DNA of 35,846 bases, taken from positions 1 through 35,846 of the forward strand of contig JAHDIP010000039.1 in NCBI GenBank assembly GCA_020630735.1. The letters run 5' to 3'. A program made the position numbers and the translations under genes. Source of the stretch: Saprospiraceae bacterium (GTDB lineage Bacteria > Bacteroidota > Bacteroidia > Chitinophagales > Saprospiraceae). The notes below the pieces were generated by a model that saw only the letters and a program-made list of their open reading frames with translations, made no database searches and had not been told where the DNA came from. Below are positions 1-7,663 of this stretch, in pieces (within the stretch, counting starts at the first letter, position 1; each line of letters begins with the position of its first letter).

Positions 1-1247
1 ACCATCTTTTCCCATTTTTCTTTGTCGTCATCTATAGATACACTAGTGAAAACGATGTTGTCAGTAGATGCATATTTGTCTTGGAGTTTTTCTAAATGTG
101 GTATCTCTTTTCGGCATGGTCCGCACCAAGTTGCCCAAACATCTACGTATACATTTTTACCTTTTAGATCACTTAGCGCTATTTCTTTGCCTTCGATATT
201 TTTGTATTTAAAGTCGGGAGCATCTTTTCCAACAGTTATCGCTGTCCAATTTTCAAAGTTTTCGTTTAATGTTTTTTTCTGTTCTTCATTCGTACTCTTA
301 GCATTAAAGTCAGCTACTAAATCTTTCATCTCAGCAGCACCATTATATTTAATATGGTCGTTAAGCGTAACAAAGTTTAAGTGTTGCTGAACTTCAGAAC
401 TTTTAAACTGAGTAGGAATAACAGCTAATTTTTCTTTTAGTCTAATCATTGTTTTTTCCTTATCTGTAGCATTATTATACGTATCATTTTTCTTTAAATT
501 GTCTTCAGCCAAATGACTACTATACATCCCAATGAAAGATTTGTATTTTTTATTTTCTAAAGCTTTCGGTGCATCAATATCAATCTTATTCAAAAAATCA
601 TAGTAGTCATCACCAAGTGTTGCCTCTTTCTCTGCATAGTGTTTATGATAAGCAGGATATTGCAAACGTTTAGCAGCCCATTCATAAATCAAATCGATGT
701 AAGCATTATTAGCAAAGTCGGCATTGATAACTTGATTATCTTGAATGATTGCATTATAATTATCGCCTAGTTTTTTATAAACTACATCTAATTCATCCGA
801 AAACTCTTTAGCTTCCAATTTATAAATTTCTTCGTCATTTAAGCCTAATTCATCAGATATATTGTATTTGCCAATGATGTAGTTGTTTTCCTCAGCACCA
901 GTACCTGAAAAAGCGAGCGATTGATCAAACTGAGTAGCATCTAGTTTCATCATCAAATCATCGTTGGGCTCTAAAAAAAGGTAAGCATATTCAGCACCAT
1001 GTTTAAAACGATAGTTGCCTGCTTCATCTAGATTGACAACAATCTCAAATTTGCCATCTTCTACTTTTCCTTCATATTTGTCTTCACCATTGCTCAACGA
1101 AACGATAGAAGATGATGGATTCATTATTTCACCTCTTAAGGTCATTGTCTTTTGCTCGCTAGTGGCGGAGGCTTCTTTTTCTGTAGTTTTTTCCTGTTGG
1201 CAAGCTATGAAGAATACTAGGACGAATAAAATTGATAACTTTTGCAT
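1..1247 (-). CDS. TlpA-like thioredoxin-family lipoprotein, C-terminus cut by window edge
   Basis: I read this from the reverse strand; the frame is open from an ATG at 1247 to the window edge, about 415 residues. It begins with a lipoprotein signal peptide (MQKLSILFVLVFFIAC, lipidated Cys16). Residues about 35-130 look like the beta-rich DUF4369-type domain that often precedes TlpA domains in Bacteroidota; the middle is helical. A thioredoxin fold starts near residue 340 and carries WATWCGPC with Cys375 and Cys378 as the redox pair. Proteins of this kind sit in the periplasm facing the membrane and reduce or isomerise disulfides, for example in cytochrome c maturation or stress response. The last part of the thioredoxin fold lies outside the window. 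It is divergent from the pdhB-like gene, with 200 bp between them. The family is clear; the substrate is unknown. Confidence 0.88.
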   Translation of the reverse strand, partial: MQKLSILFVLVFFIACQQEKTTEKEASATSEQKTMTLRGEIMNPSSSIVSLSNGEDKYEGKVEDGKFEIVVNLDEAGNYRFKHGAEYAYLFLEPNDDLMMKLDATQFDQSLAFSGTGAEENNYIIGKYNISDELGLNDEEIYKLEAKEFSDELDVVYKKLGDNYNAIIQDNQVINADFANNAYIDLIYEWAAKRLQYPAYHKHYAEKEATLGDDYYDFLNKIDIDAPKALENKKYKSFIGMYSSHLAEDNLKKNDTYNNATDKEKTMIRLKEKLAVIPTQFKSSEVQQHLNFVTLNDHIKYNGAAEMKDLVADFNAKSTNEEQKKTLNENFENWTAITVGKDAPDFKYKNIEGKEIALSDLKGKNVYVDVWATWCGPCRKEIPHLEKLQDKYASTDNIVFTSVSIDDDKEKWEKM

Positions 1248-1383
1248 AAGATTGTTTTTAATTGGTATGGAATAGATAGACCTCAAAATAGGAAAAAAAT
1301 TACTGTTATATATGATGTTTTTTGTTAAAATAAGGACAAAATCTTTTAGCATAAAAGCTATTTTTAGAATAAACTTCTTTCTT

Positions 1384-1415
1384 TTTGAAGAAACGCCATT
1401 AAAATTATAAATTTG
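1384..1415 (+). promoter_or_regulatory. Bacteroidota-type promoter of the E1-beta gene
   Basis: TTTG at 1384-1387 and TAAATTTG at 1408-1415 are separated by 20 bases, which fits the Bacteroidota primary sigma consensus (TTTG, about 19-20 bases, TAnnTTTG). Transcription would start near 1422. That excludes the in-frame GTG at 1415 as a start codon and supports the ATG at 1448. Confidence 0.7.
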
Positions 1416-1447
1416 TGCATCACAAAAATATATCAAAACATAACCAT

Positions 1448-2431
1448 ATGTCAAGAGTTATTGCTTTAAGAGATGCTATTAGAGAAGGAATGATTGAAGA
1501 AATGAGAAGAGATGAATCTGTCTTTTTGATGGGTGAAGAAGTAGCAGAATACAACGGAGCCTACAAAGTAAGTAAAGGTATGCTCGATGAATTTGGAGAA
1601 AAACGTGTTATCGATACGCCAATTTCTGAATTAGGTTTTGCCGGTATTGGAGTAGGGGCAGCGATGAATGGACTACGACCTATTGTCGAATTTATGACTT
1701 GGAATTTTGCGGTTTTAGCCTTCGACCAAATTGTAAACAATGCTGCCAAAACACTTTCTCAGTCTGCTGGTCAGTTTTCGTGCCCAATCGTTTTTAGAGG
1801 ACCTTCTGGTGCGGCAGGACAATTAGCGCAACAACATTCGCAAACCTTTGAAAGTTGGTTGGCTAACTGCCCAGGTCTAAAAGTGATTTCTTGTATTAAC
1901 CCATACGATGCAAAGGGATTGATCAAATCAGCCATTCGAGATAATGACCCGATTTGTATGATGGAATCGGAGTTGTTATATGGTCATAAAGGTGAAGTGC
2001 CTGAAGGTGAATATTTAGTACCGATCGGAAAAGCTGCTATACGGCGTGAAGGAACAGATGTGACCTTAGTCTCTTTCAATAAAATGATGTTGGAAGTAGA
2101 AAAGGCCGCAGAAGAATTGGCTAAAGAAGGCATTTCTGCTGAAGTAATTGACCTGCGTACCATTCGTCCAATGGATTATCAAACTATAGTAGAATCGGTC
2201 AAGAAAACAAACCGCCTTATTGTGGTTGATGAATCTTGGCCATTTGCAGGTATCTCTGCTGAAGTTACTTATGAGGTTCAAAAATATGCTTTTGATTATT
2301 TAGATGCACCTGTTATTCGGGTAAATGCTGCAGATACAAGTTTACCTTATGCAGCGGTTTATGTAGATGCTTATTTGCCGAATCCAAAGAAAATTATTGA
2401 TGCTGTAAAGCAAGTCATGTATGTAAAATAG
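1448..2431 (+). CDS. pdhB: pyruvate dehydrogenase E1 component subunit beta
   Basis: The 327-residue product is the beta subunit of the thiamine-diphosphate-dependent E1 enzyme, which with the alpha subunit decarboxylates pyruvate and passes the acetyl group to E2 lipoamide. The N-terminus (SRVIALRDAIREGM, then FLMGEEVAEYNGAYKVSKG) and the C-terminal transketolase-like domain (VIDLRTIRPMD, VVDESWPFAG) are typical, and the length matches the family. The frame is open upstream to 1415, but the promoter -7 box overlaps that region and the ATG at 1448 gives the canonical start. No alpha subunit or E2 gene is adjacent, as is common in Bacteroidota, where pdhB often stands alone. A strong terminator follows. 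A branched-chain 2-oxo acid E1 beta is the alternative, but the EVAEYNGAYKV segment favours PdhB. Confidence 0.95.
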   Translation: MSRVIALRDAIREGMIEEMRRDESVFLMGEEVAEYNGAYKVSKGMLDEFGEKRVIDTPISELGFAGIGVGAAMNGLRPIVEFMTWNFAVLAFDQIVNNAAKTLSQSAGQFSCPIVFRGPSGAAGQLAQQHSQTFESWLANCPGLKVISCINPYDAKGLIKSAIRDNDPICMMESELLYGHKGEVPEGEYLVPIGKAAIRREGTDVTLVSFNKMMLEVEKAAEELAKEGISAEVIDLRTIRPMDYQTIVESVKKTNRLIVVDESWPFAGISAEVTYEVQKYAFDYLDAPVIRVNAADTSLPYAAVYVDAYLPNPKKIIDAVKQVMYVK

Positions 2432-2449
2432 CATTTTAGAAAATAGAAC

Positions 2450-2488
2450 AAAAAAGGAGCGATTTTGATGAAAGTTGCTCCTTTTTTT
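2450..2488 (+). terminator. intrinsic terminator after the E1-beta gene
   Basis: AAAAAAGGAGC at 2450-2460 pairs with GCTCCTTTTTTT at 2477-2488 across a 16-base loop. The A-run and T-run give a bidirectional shape, and it lies just after the E1-beta stop codon. Confidence 0.8.
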
Positions 2489-2510
2489 GTAGAAAAACTA
2501 TGTTTGAAGA

Positions 2511-3008
2511 ATGGAGCCAATAGATTATTTTCCAGCTGGCAAAAAGGATGAAATTTCTACCAAAGGCTTTTTGTTCATTGGGATAATTGCTACTGTGCTA
2601 GGAATTTACTTCCACCTAATGTACGGCAATTCTGCATTAGATATTCAGTTGCATGATACTTATATAGTAACGTCATTTGATCAGATATTTTACAATATTG
2701 CTATGTATGCGTTCTCTTGTTTCGGAATTTATCAAATTTTCACGAAAATATTCAAGGTGCATTTGTCAAAGATATCAGGTCAGATTCATCTTGGTATATA
2801 TCTTTGTTTTTTGGTGGTTTTAGCTGTATTCATTTATCATGTATACATGACAAGACATGCCATGTTGATCGATAACATCAATGCCTATACTGCAAACCAA
2901 TCTGTTTATTACTTAATCCTTCCTTTCTTGGTCATATTGTTTGTAATCCTGCAATTGTTTTTTATTTTCAACCTTATTTTTGGAATGTATAAAAAAATGA
3001 TTCGATAA
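2511..3008 (+). CDS. COX1-like four-helix membrane protein lacking heme-ligand histidines
   Basis: This 165-residue integral membrane protein has four predicted helices, at about 19-39, 54-76, 94-113 and 132-158. Its first half follows the helix IX/X region of cytochrome c oxidase subunit [15 protein letters not shown] matches the family pattern S-LDI-LHDTYYVVAHFHYV, and the later QIHLGIY and NAYTAN stretches fall where KIHF and DAYTMW occur before helices XI and XII. The HFH heme a3/heme a ligands are absent; the sequence there reads TSFDQIF. It therefore looks like a stand-alone, non-catalytic C-terminal third of COX1. Its stop overlaps the next start by one base, so it is translationally coupled to the macro-domain gene. 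The role is unknown; an assembly, structural or relic protein is possible. The homology call rests on my recall of the family pattern, not on a search. Confidence 0.6.
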   Translation: MEPIDYFPAGKKDEISTKGFLFIGIIATVLGIYFHLMYGNSALDIQLHDTYIVTSFDQIFYNIAMYAFSCFGIYQIFTKIFKVHLSKISGQIHLGIYLCFLVVLAVFIYHVYMTRHAMLIDNINAYTANQSVYYLILPFLVILFVILQLFFIFNLIFGMYKKMIR

Positions 3009-3544
3009 TGGGACATATGACCTTAGTACAAGGAGACCTCACAAAAATGGAAGTGGATGCAATTGTAAATGCTGCCAATAATTCGTTGCTTGGTGGTGGT
3101 GGTGTAGACGGAGCAATTCACCGAGCAGGTGGACCAGCCATTCTAGCAGAATGTCGAGAAATAAGAGCACGACAAGGAGGCTGCCCAACTGGCGAAGCTG
3201 TAGTAACTACTGCTGGAAATATGCCTAGTCGTTTTGTTATTCATACAGTAGGTCCTGTTTGGTCAGGACACGACAAAGAAGCCAAAGATGACTTGCTTAG
3301 AAATTGCTATAAAAATAGTTTGAAGCATGCAGCAAAAATTAATTTAGAAACAATAGCTTTTCCCAATATCAGTACAGGTATTTACCATTTTCCGAAAGAA
3401 CGAGCAGCCGATATAGCCATACAAGCTGTAAAAGAAATGCTTGAAGAATATAAAGTGATAAAAGAAGTCATTTTTGTTTGTTTCGACAATGAAAACTATG
3501 ATTTATATCAAGAAAAATTAGCTAACTTATCAAAAGAAGTATAA
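3008..3544 (+). CDS. macro-domain protein, probable O-acetyl-ADP-ribose deacetylase
   Basis: The 178-residue protein is a single macro domain of the YmdB/MacroD type. The ADP-ribose-binding motifs are plain: [16 protein letters not shown] near the N-terminus, the glycine-rich [14 protein letters not shown] loop, the TVGPVW segment, and the second phosphate-binding loop [12 protein letters not shown]. Such enzymes hydrolyse O-acetyl-ADP-ribose or remove mono-ADP-ribose from proteins in the cytoplasm. The start overlaps the previous stop by one base; MTLVQGDL at 3017 is an alternative start. Only 12 bases separate it from coaD, so the three genes probably form one operon. The substrate cannot be decided from sequence. 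Confidence 0.9.
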   Translation: MGHMTLVQGDLTKMEVDAIVNAANNSLLGGGGVDGAIHRAGGPAILAECREIRARQGGCPTGEAVVTTAGNMPSRFVIHTVGPVWSGHDKEAKDDLLRNCYKNSLKHAAKINLETIAFPNISTGIYHFPKERAADIAIQAVKEMLEEYKVIKEVIFVCFDNENYDLYQEKLANLSKEV

Positions 3545-3556
3545 AAATAAGTACTC

Positions 3557-4021
3557 ATGAAAATAGCAGTTTTCCCTGGTTCATTCGATCCAATTACAAA
3601 AGGTCATGTAGATTTAGTAAAAAGAGCCTTGCCGCTTTTTGATAAAATCATTGTAGCGATTGGGATCAACTCCCAAAAGAAATATCTCTTTTCATTAGAG
3701 CAGCGTATCGAATGGATCGAAAAGGTATTCGAAAAAGAAGCCTCTGTTGAAGTAGGACACTTTGAAGGCTTGACAGCACACTATTGTAACCAAGTAGATG
3801 CAAAGTATTTATTAAGAGGACTAAGAAATGCATCCGATTTTGACTATGAAAAGACCATTTCGCAATTAAATAATATTGTCGGAGAAGGAATCGAAACGAT
3901 GTTTTTAATCTCAGTTCCTGAACTATCACATATTAGTTCTACTATTGTCAGAGAAATAATAAAAGGAAAAGGAGATGCCTCACCATTTATTCCAGAAGAA
4001 ATAGAAATAGACACTATTTAA
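3557..4021 (+). CDS. coaD: pantetheine-phosphate adenylyltransferase (CoaD)
   Basis: CoaD transfers AMP from ATP to 4'-phosphopantetheine, giving dephospho-CoA, the fourth step of CoA biosynthesis. The 154-residue length is usual. The nucleotidyltransferase signature is at the start (FPGSFDPITKGH, with the T/H-x-G-H motif ending at His17), the arginine motif LLRGLRNASDFDYE follows in the middle, and the ISSTIVRE motif near residue 128 is the C-terminal ATP-binding sequence. It is the last gene of the COX1-like/macro/coaD cluster. Cytoplasmic hexamer by family knowledge. Confidence 0.97.
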   Translation: MKIAVFPGSFDPITKGHVDLVKRALPLFDKIIVAIGINSQKKYLFSLEQRIEWIEKVFEKEASVEVGHFEGLTAHYCNQVDAKYLLRGLRNASDFDYEKTISQLNNIVGEGIETMFLISVPELSHISSTIVREIIKGKGDASPFIPEEIEIDTI

Positions 4022-4081
4022 TCTAAAAGTCTATCCATCAAAATCCTAGCTATTAAATAAGGATATTACGGCAAATTAAGC

Positions 4082-4089
4082 TACATTTG
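4082..4089 (+). promoter_or_regulatory. -7 promoter box upstream of the P5C dehydrogenase gene
   Basis: TACATTTG matches the Bacteroidota TAnnTTTG -7 element and is followed by CAC, as in other strong examples here. No clear TTG box lies about 20 bases upstream. It would give an mRNA leader of about 90 bases. Confidence 0.5.
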
Positions 4090-4180
4090 CACGAATAAAA
4101 TTGATGAACTAAAAACCTAATGGCTTGTTTTAACTAATGGAATCATTTTTCAAAAAGTTAAAAGCCTTAAATCGTTTAAT

Positions 4181-5812
4181 ATGTCGAACGCAATTTATGA
4201 TTTACCAATAGCTATCAATGAACCTGTATTGAGTTATGCTCCTGGTTCACCTGAACGTACTTTAGTCAAAAAAGTACTAGCTGAAATGAAAGCTAAAAAG
4301 ATTGATATCCCAATGACTATTGGAGGGAAAAAAGTAAAGACAAAGGAAAAAATATCCATTCATCCTCCGCATGAAATCAAACATACTTTAGGTCATTATT
4401 TTAAAGGTGGCTCTACACATGTAAAGCAAGCGATAGATGCCGCTAAAAAAGCTAAACCAGCTTGGGAAGCTATGCCTTGGAATCAGCGTGCAGCCATTTT
4501 CTTAAAAGCTGCTGATTTATTGTCTGGGCCATATCGTGCAAAAATGAATGCAGCAACGATGTTGGGACAATCTAAAAATATATACCAAGCAGAAATCGAT
4601 GCAGTTGCAGAATTGTGCGACTTCTTCCGTTTCAATGCACAATACATGACTCAGATTTATGCCGAGCAACCTGAAAGTCCTGCAGGTGTTTGGAATCAAT
4701 TAGAGCATCGTCCTTTAGAGGGGTTTGTTTTTGCGATCACGCCATTCAACTTTACCTCTATTGCTGCTAACCTTCCAGCGGCTCCAGCTATGTTAGGTAA
4801 TACAATAGTTTGGAAACCAGCCGAAACTCAAATTTACTCGGCTGCAGTGATTATGGAAATCTTCGAAGAAGCTGGCCTTCCAGATGGTGTTGTCAATTTA
4901 ATTTTTACAGATGGACCTGTAGCAGGAGACATTATTTTCTCTCATCCTGATTTTGCAGGCTTGCACTTTACTGGTAGTACAGGTGTTTTCAATTCATTAT
5001 GGCAGACAATTGGTCACAACATTTCTAAGTATAAATCTTATCCAAGAATAGTAGGCGAGACGGGAGGAAAAGATTTTGTTATTGCGCATTCTTCTGCCAA
5101 TGCAAAACAAGTAGCAACTGCTTTAGTGCGTGGAGCTTTTGAGTTTCAAGGTCAAAAATGTTCTGCAGCTTCTAGGGCTTATATTCCTAAAGGATTGTGG
5201 AAAGATGTTAAGAAATATATCATTGAAGATGTTAATTCAATGACGGTTGGAAATCCTGAAGATTTTTCTCATTTTATAAATGCTGTGATTGATGAACGTG
5301 CTTTTGATAAAATAACAAATTTTATTGCTGGTGCTAAAAAATCAAAAAATGCAGAAATAATTGTTGGTGGTTCATACAGTAAAAAAGAAGGTTATTTTAT
5401 TGATCCAACAGTAATTGTTACAACTGACCCGAAGTACAAAACGATGGAAGAAGAAATCTTCGGTCCAGTATTGACGATATATGTTTACGAGTCTAAAGAT
5501 TATGAAAAAACATTAGACTTAGTAGATAGTACATCTCCTTATGCTTTGACAGGAGCTGTTTTTGCAAAAGACAGAGCGGCGATAGTTACTGCCAAAAATA
5601 AATTGAAAAATGCTGCGGGTAATTTTTACATTAATGATAAACCTACAGGTGCTGTGGTAGGGCAACAACCTTTTGGTGGTGCTCGTGCTTCAGGTACAAA
5701 CGATAAAGCGGGTTCTATTTTAAACTTGTTGCGTTGGATTTCGCCACGAACAATTAAAGAAAATTTAGTGCCGCCTAGCGATTATCGTTATCCATTTTTA
5801 GACGAAGCTTAA
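4181..5812 (+). CDS. pruA: 1-pyrroline-5-carboxylate dehydrogenase (L-glutamate gamma-semialdehyde dehydrogenase)
   Basis: This 543-residue aldehyde dehydrogenase oxidises glutamate semialdehyde to glutamate with NAD, the second step of proline degradation. The long N-terminal segment before the ALDH fold (NEPVLSYAPGSPERTL) and the length resemble the monofunctional ALDH4A1-type enzyme rather than the bacterial bifunctional PutA. Catalytic residues are present: Glu293 in GETGGKDF and the nucleophile Cys327 in GQKCSAASRAY. ITPFNFTSIA and FTGST are the NAD-binding parts, and GQQPFGGARASGTNDKAG is the family C-terminal motif. No proline dehydrogenase gene is adjacent in this window. It has its own promoter and a terminator behind it. 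Confidence 0.95.
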   Translation: MSNAIYDLPIAINEPVLSYAPGSPERTLVKKVLAEMKAKKIDIPMTIGGKKVKTKEKISIHPPHEIKHTLGHYFKGGSTHVKQAIDAAKKAKPAWEAMPWNQRAAIFLKAADLLSGPYRAKMNAATMLGQSKNIYQAEIDAVAELCDFFRFNAQYMTQIYAEQPESPAGVWNQLEHRPLEGFVFAITPFNFTSIAANLPAAPAMLGNTIVWKPAETQIYSAAVIMEIFEEAGLPDGVVNLIFTDGPVAGDIIFSHPDFAGLHFTGSTGVFNSLWQTIGHNISKYKSYPRIVGETGGKDFVIAHSSANAKQVATALVRGAFEFQGQKCSAASRAYIPKGLWKDVKKYIIEDVNSMTVGNPEDFSHFINAVIDERAFDKITNFIAGAKKSKNAEIIVGGSYSKKEGYFIDPTVIVTTDPKYKTMEEEIFGPVLTIYVYESKDYEKTLDLVDSTSPYALTGAVFAKDRAAIVTAKNKLKNAAGNFYINDKPTGAVVGQQPFGGARASGTNDKAGSILNLLRWISPRTIKENLVPPSDYRYPFLDEA

Positions 5813-5840
5813 AATATAGTTTAACATTTGAAATAATTTG

Positions 5841-5879
5841 AAAAACTGGTTAGGAATTGATCTTCTTATCCAGTTTTTT
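5841..5879 (+). terminator. intrinsic terminator after the P5C dehydrogenase gene
   Basis: AAAAACTGG at 5841-5849 pairs with CCAGTTTTTT at 5870-5879, with a 20-base loop that may pair further. It sits 29 bases after the stop and ends in a T-run. Confidence 0.7.
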
Positions 5880-5899
5880 GTTTACTAAAAAAGATAAAA

Positions 5900-7498
5900 A
5901 TGCCTGCTTCCTACAAAAAAGAACATCCTCAAGAACAATATGACTGGATCATTATTGGTTCTGGATTGAGTGGTATTAGTTTAGCTGCCATACTTTCTAA
6001 AGAGGGTAAAAAATGCTTAGTCTTAGAACGTCACTATACCGCAGGTGGATATACACATGTATTCAAACGTAGAGACTATGAGTGGGATGTAGGTATACAC
6101 TATGTAGGTGAGGTACATCGAAAAGAAAAAATGCTTGCCCGTTTGTTTCGTTATATTACAGATGGACAGCTAGAGTGGGAAGAAATGGACGAAGTATATG
6201 ACCAAATTATTTTCGGAAAAGAACGGTTCAACTATGTAAAAGGGACAGAAAATTTTAAAGAACATCTTAAAACGTATTTTCCCGATCCAGAAGACCAAGC
6301 AGCTATTGATAAGTATGTAGCGATGATACGTGCAGCTTCTCATGCTTCAAAAGATTTATTTTCTAAAAGGGCTTTACCACCGTTAGCTAATCGCTTATTT
6401 GGTAATTTTATAAGTCGAAAAGCTAATAGCTATAGTCGTAAAACTACTAGAGAAGTGCTCGAAACCATTACTAAAAATGAGAAACTCATTGGAGTACTTA
6501 CGGGGCAATATGGCGATTATGGTATGCCTCCAGCGCAAAGTAGTTTTATTATGCATGCCCTTTTAGCGAAGCATTATTTGGGAGGTGGTAGTTTTCCTAT
6601 TGGTGGTTCTGCTCGTATTTTTGAAACCGTTGAACCTGTAATCGAAAAAAGTGGAGGAAAGGTTTTTACAAATGCTTCTGTAGAAAAAATTATAGTAAAA
6701 AACGGAAAAGCAGTCGGTGTGAAAATGTCGGATGGAAAGGAAATATTAGCGCCCAAAGTAGCTAGTAGTATTGGTGTACATAATACCTATTTAGGCTTGC
6801 TAAAAGATGAACCCAAAATAGATAAATTTAAGCAACAACTAGAAGGTACTGAAGCTTCTTCAGCTCATCTTTGTTTGTATGTAGGAATGAAATACACGGC
6901 TAAAGAATTAAATATTAATAAAACGAATCTTTGGATTTATCCAGATAATTTTAATCATGATGAAAACATGGCTAATTATCTTGCTGATCCTGATAATGCT
7001 GAGTTTCCCTTGGTGTATATCTCTTTCCCTTCTGTGAAAGATCCTGATTGGGAAAATCGTTATCCAGGTAAAAGTACACTAGAAATTATTACATTGGGCG
7101 ATTATGGTACCTTCAAGAAATGGGAAGACAGTCGTTGGAAAAAGCGAGGAGAAGACTATGATGCTTACAAAGAAAAAATTTCACAACGGTTACTACAAGT
7201 ACTTTTCAAATATCTACCACAATTAGAAGGTAAAATAGATTACTATGAGTTATCAACTCCTTTATCTACAAAGCATTTTGTTAACTACCAAAAAGGAGAA
7301 ATTTATGGATTAGTTCATACTCCTGAACGTTTTGAACAGTCGATGCTCAATGTCCATACACCAATCAAAAATTTATATTTAACTGGGCAGGACATCGTTA
7401 CCTGTGGTATAGGCGGCGCCCTGAGTGCGTCGATGATTACGGCAATGGGGGCTACAAAGAAAAATATTATGAAGAAAATTATCGAAGCAACTAACTAA
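5900..7498 (+). CDS. RetSat/CrtI-like FAD-dependent oxidoreductase
   Basis: The 532-residue flavoprotein belongs to the phytoene desaturase / all-trans-retinol 13,14-reductase group. The dinucleotide-binding motif GSGLSG lies at residues 20-25, with Glu43 in VLERHYTAGG binding the FAD ribose, followed by the group-typical segment YEWDVGIHYVGE. The C-terminal FAD motif is NLYLTGQDIVTCGIGGALS. Members saturate, desaturate or isomerise long polyene chains at the membrane surface. The GIHYVG segment points to the RetSat-like branch more than to classical CrtI, but the substrate is open. No crtB or other carotenoid gene is near. It follows the P5C dehydrogenase terminator and appears to be a single-gene unit. 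Confidence 0.85.
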   Translation: MPASYKKEHPQEQYDWIIIGSGLSGISLAAILSKEGKKCLVLERHYTAGGYTHVFKRRDYEWDVGIHYVGEVHRKEKMLARLFRYITDGQLEWEEMDEVYDQIIFGKERFNYVKGTENFKEHLKTYFPDPEDQAAIDKYVAMIRAASHASKDLFSKRALPPLANRLFGNFISRKANSYSRKTTREVLETITKNEKLIGVLTGQYGDYGMPPAQSSFIMHALLAKHYLGGGSFPIGGSARIFETVEPVIEKSGGKVFTNASVEKIIVKNGKAVGVKMSDGKEILAPKVASSIGVHNTYLGLLKDEPKIDKFKQQLEGTEASSAHLCLYVGMKYTAKELNINKTNLWIYPDNFNHDENMANYLADPDNAEFPLVYISFPSVKDPDWENRYPGKSTLEIITLGDYGTFKKWEDSRWKKRGEDYDAYKEKISQRLLQVLFKYLPQLEGKIDYYELSTPLSTKHFVNYQKGEIYGLVHTPERFEQSMLNVHTPIKNLYLTGQDIVTCGIGGALSASMITAMGATKKNIMKKIIEATN

Positions 7499-7544
7499 TT
7501 ATCTTAAAATAACGTTAATTTATATTAAAGATAGTTTAATGTCG

Positions 7545-7558
7545 TTGCATTCATGCAA
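7545..7558. promoter_or_regulatory. small inverted repeat upstream of TonB receptor gene
   Basis: TTGCAT and ATGCAA are perfect inverted 6-mers with a 2-base spacer, in the 165-bp gap before the TonB receptor gene. It could be an operator half-site pair or part of the previous gene's 3' end. Short palindromes of this size can arise by chance. Confidence 0.25.
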
Positions 7559-7663
7559 TCTTACGACTAAATACTATATTTTTCGCTTTTCTAATAGGGG
7601 GCTTGTCGTTGTAATGCGTCCTATTTATAAAACTATTTATGCTAACCAAAAAATAAAAAGTTG

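Noticed and set aside
22-390. Plus-strand ORF across the left edge (and another at 1015-1275)
   Set aside because: Both are shadows of the minus-strand TlpA-like gene, which has a lipobox, redox motif and full-length open frame.
7661-7663. TTG start one codon before the ATG in the TonB receptor gene (same at 30651 in the M23 gene)
   Set aside because: The following ATG begins a normal signal peptide in both cases, so the TTG was not used.
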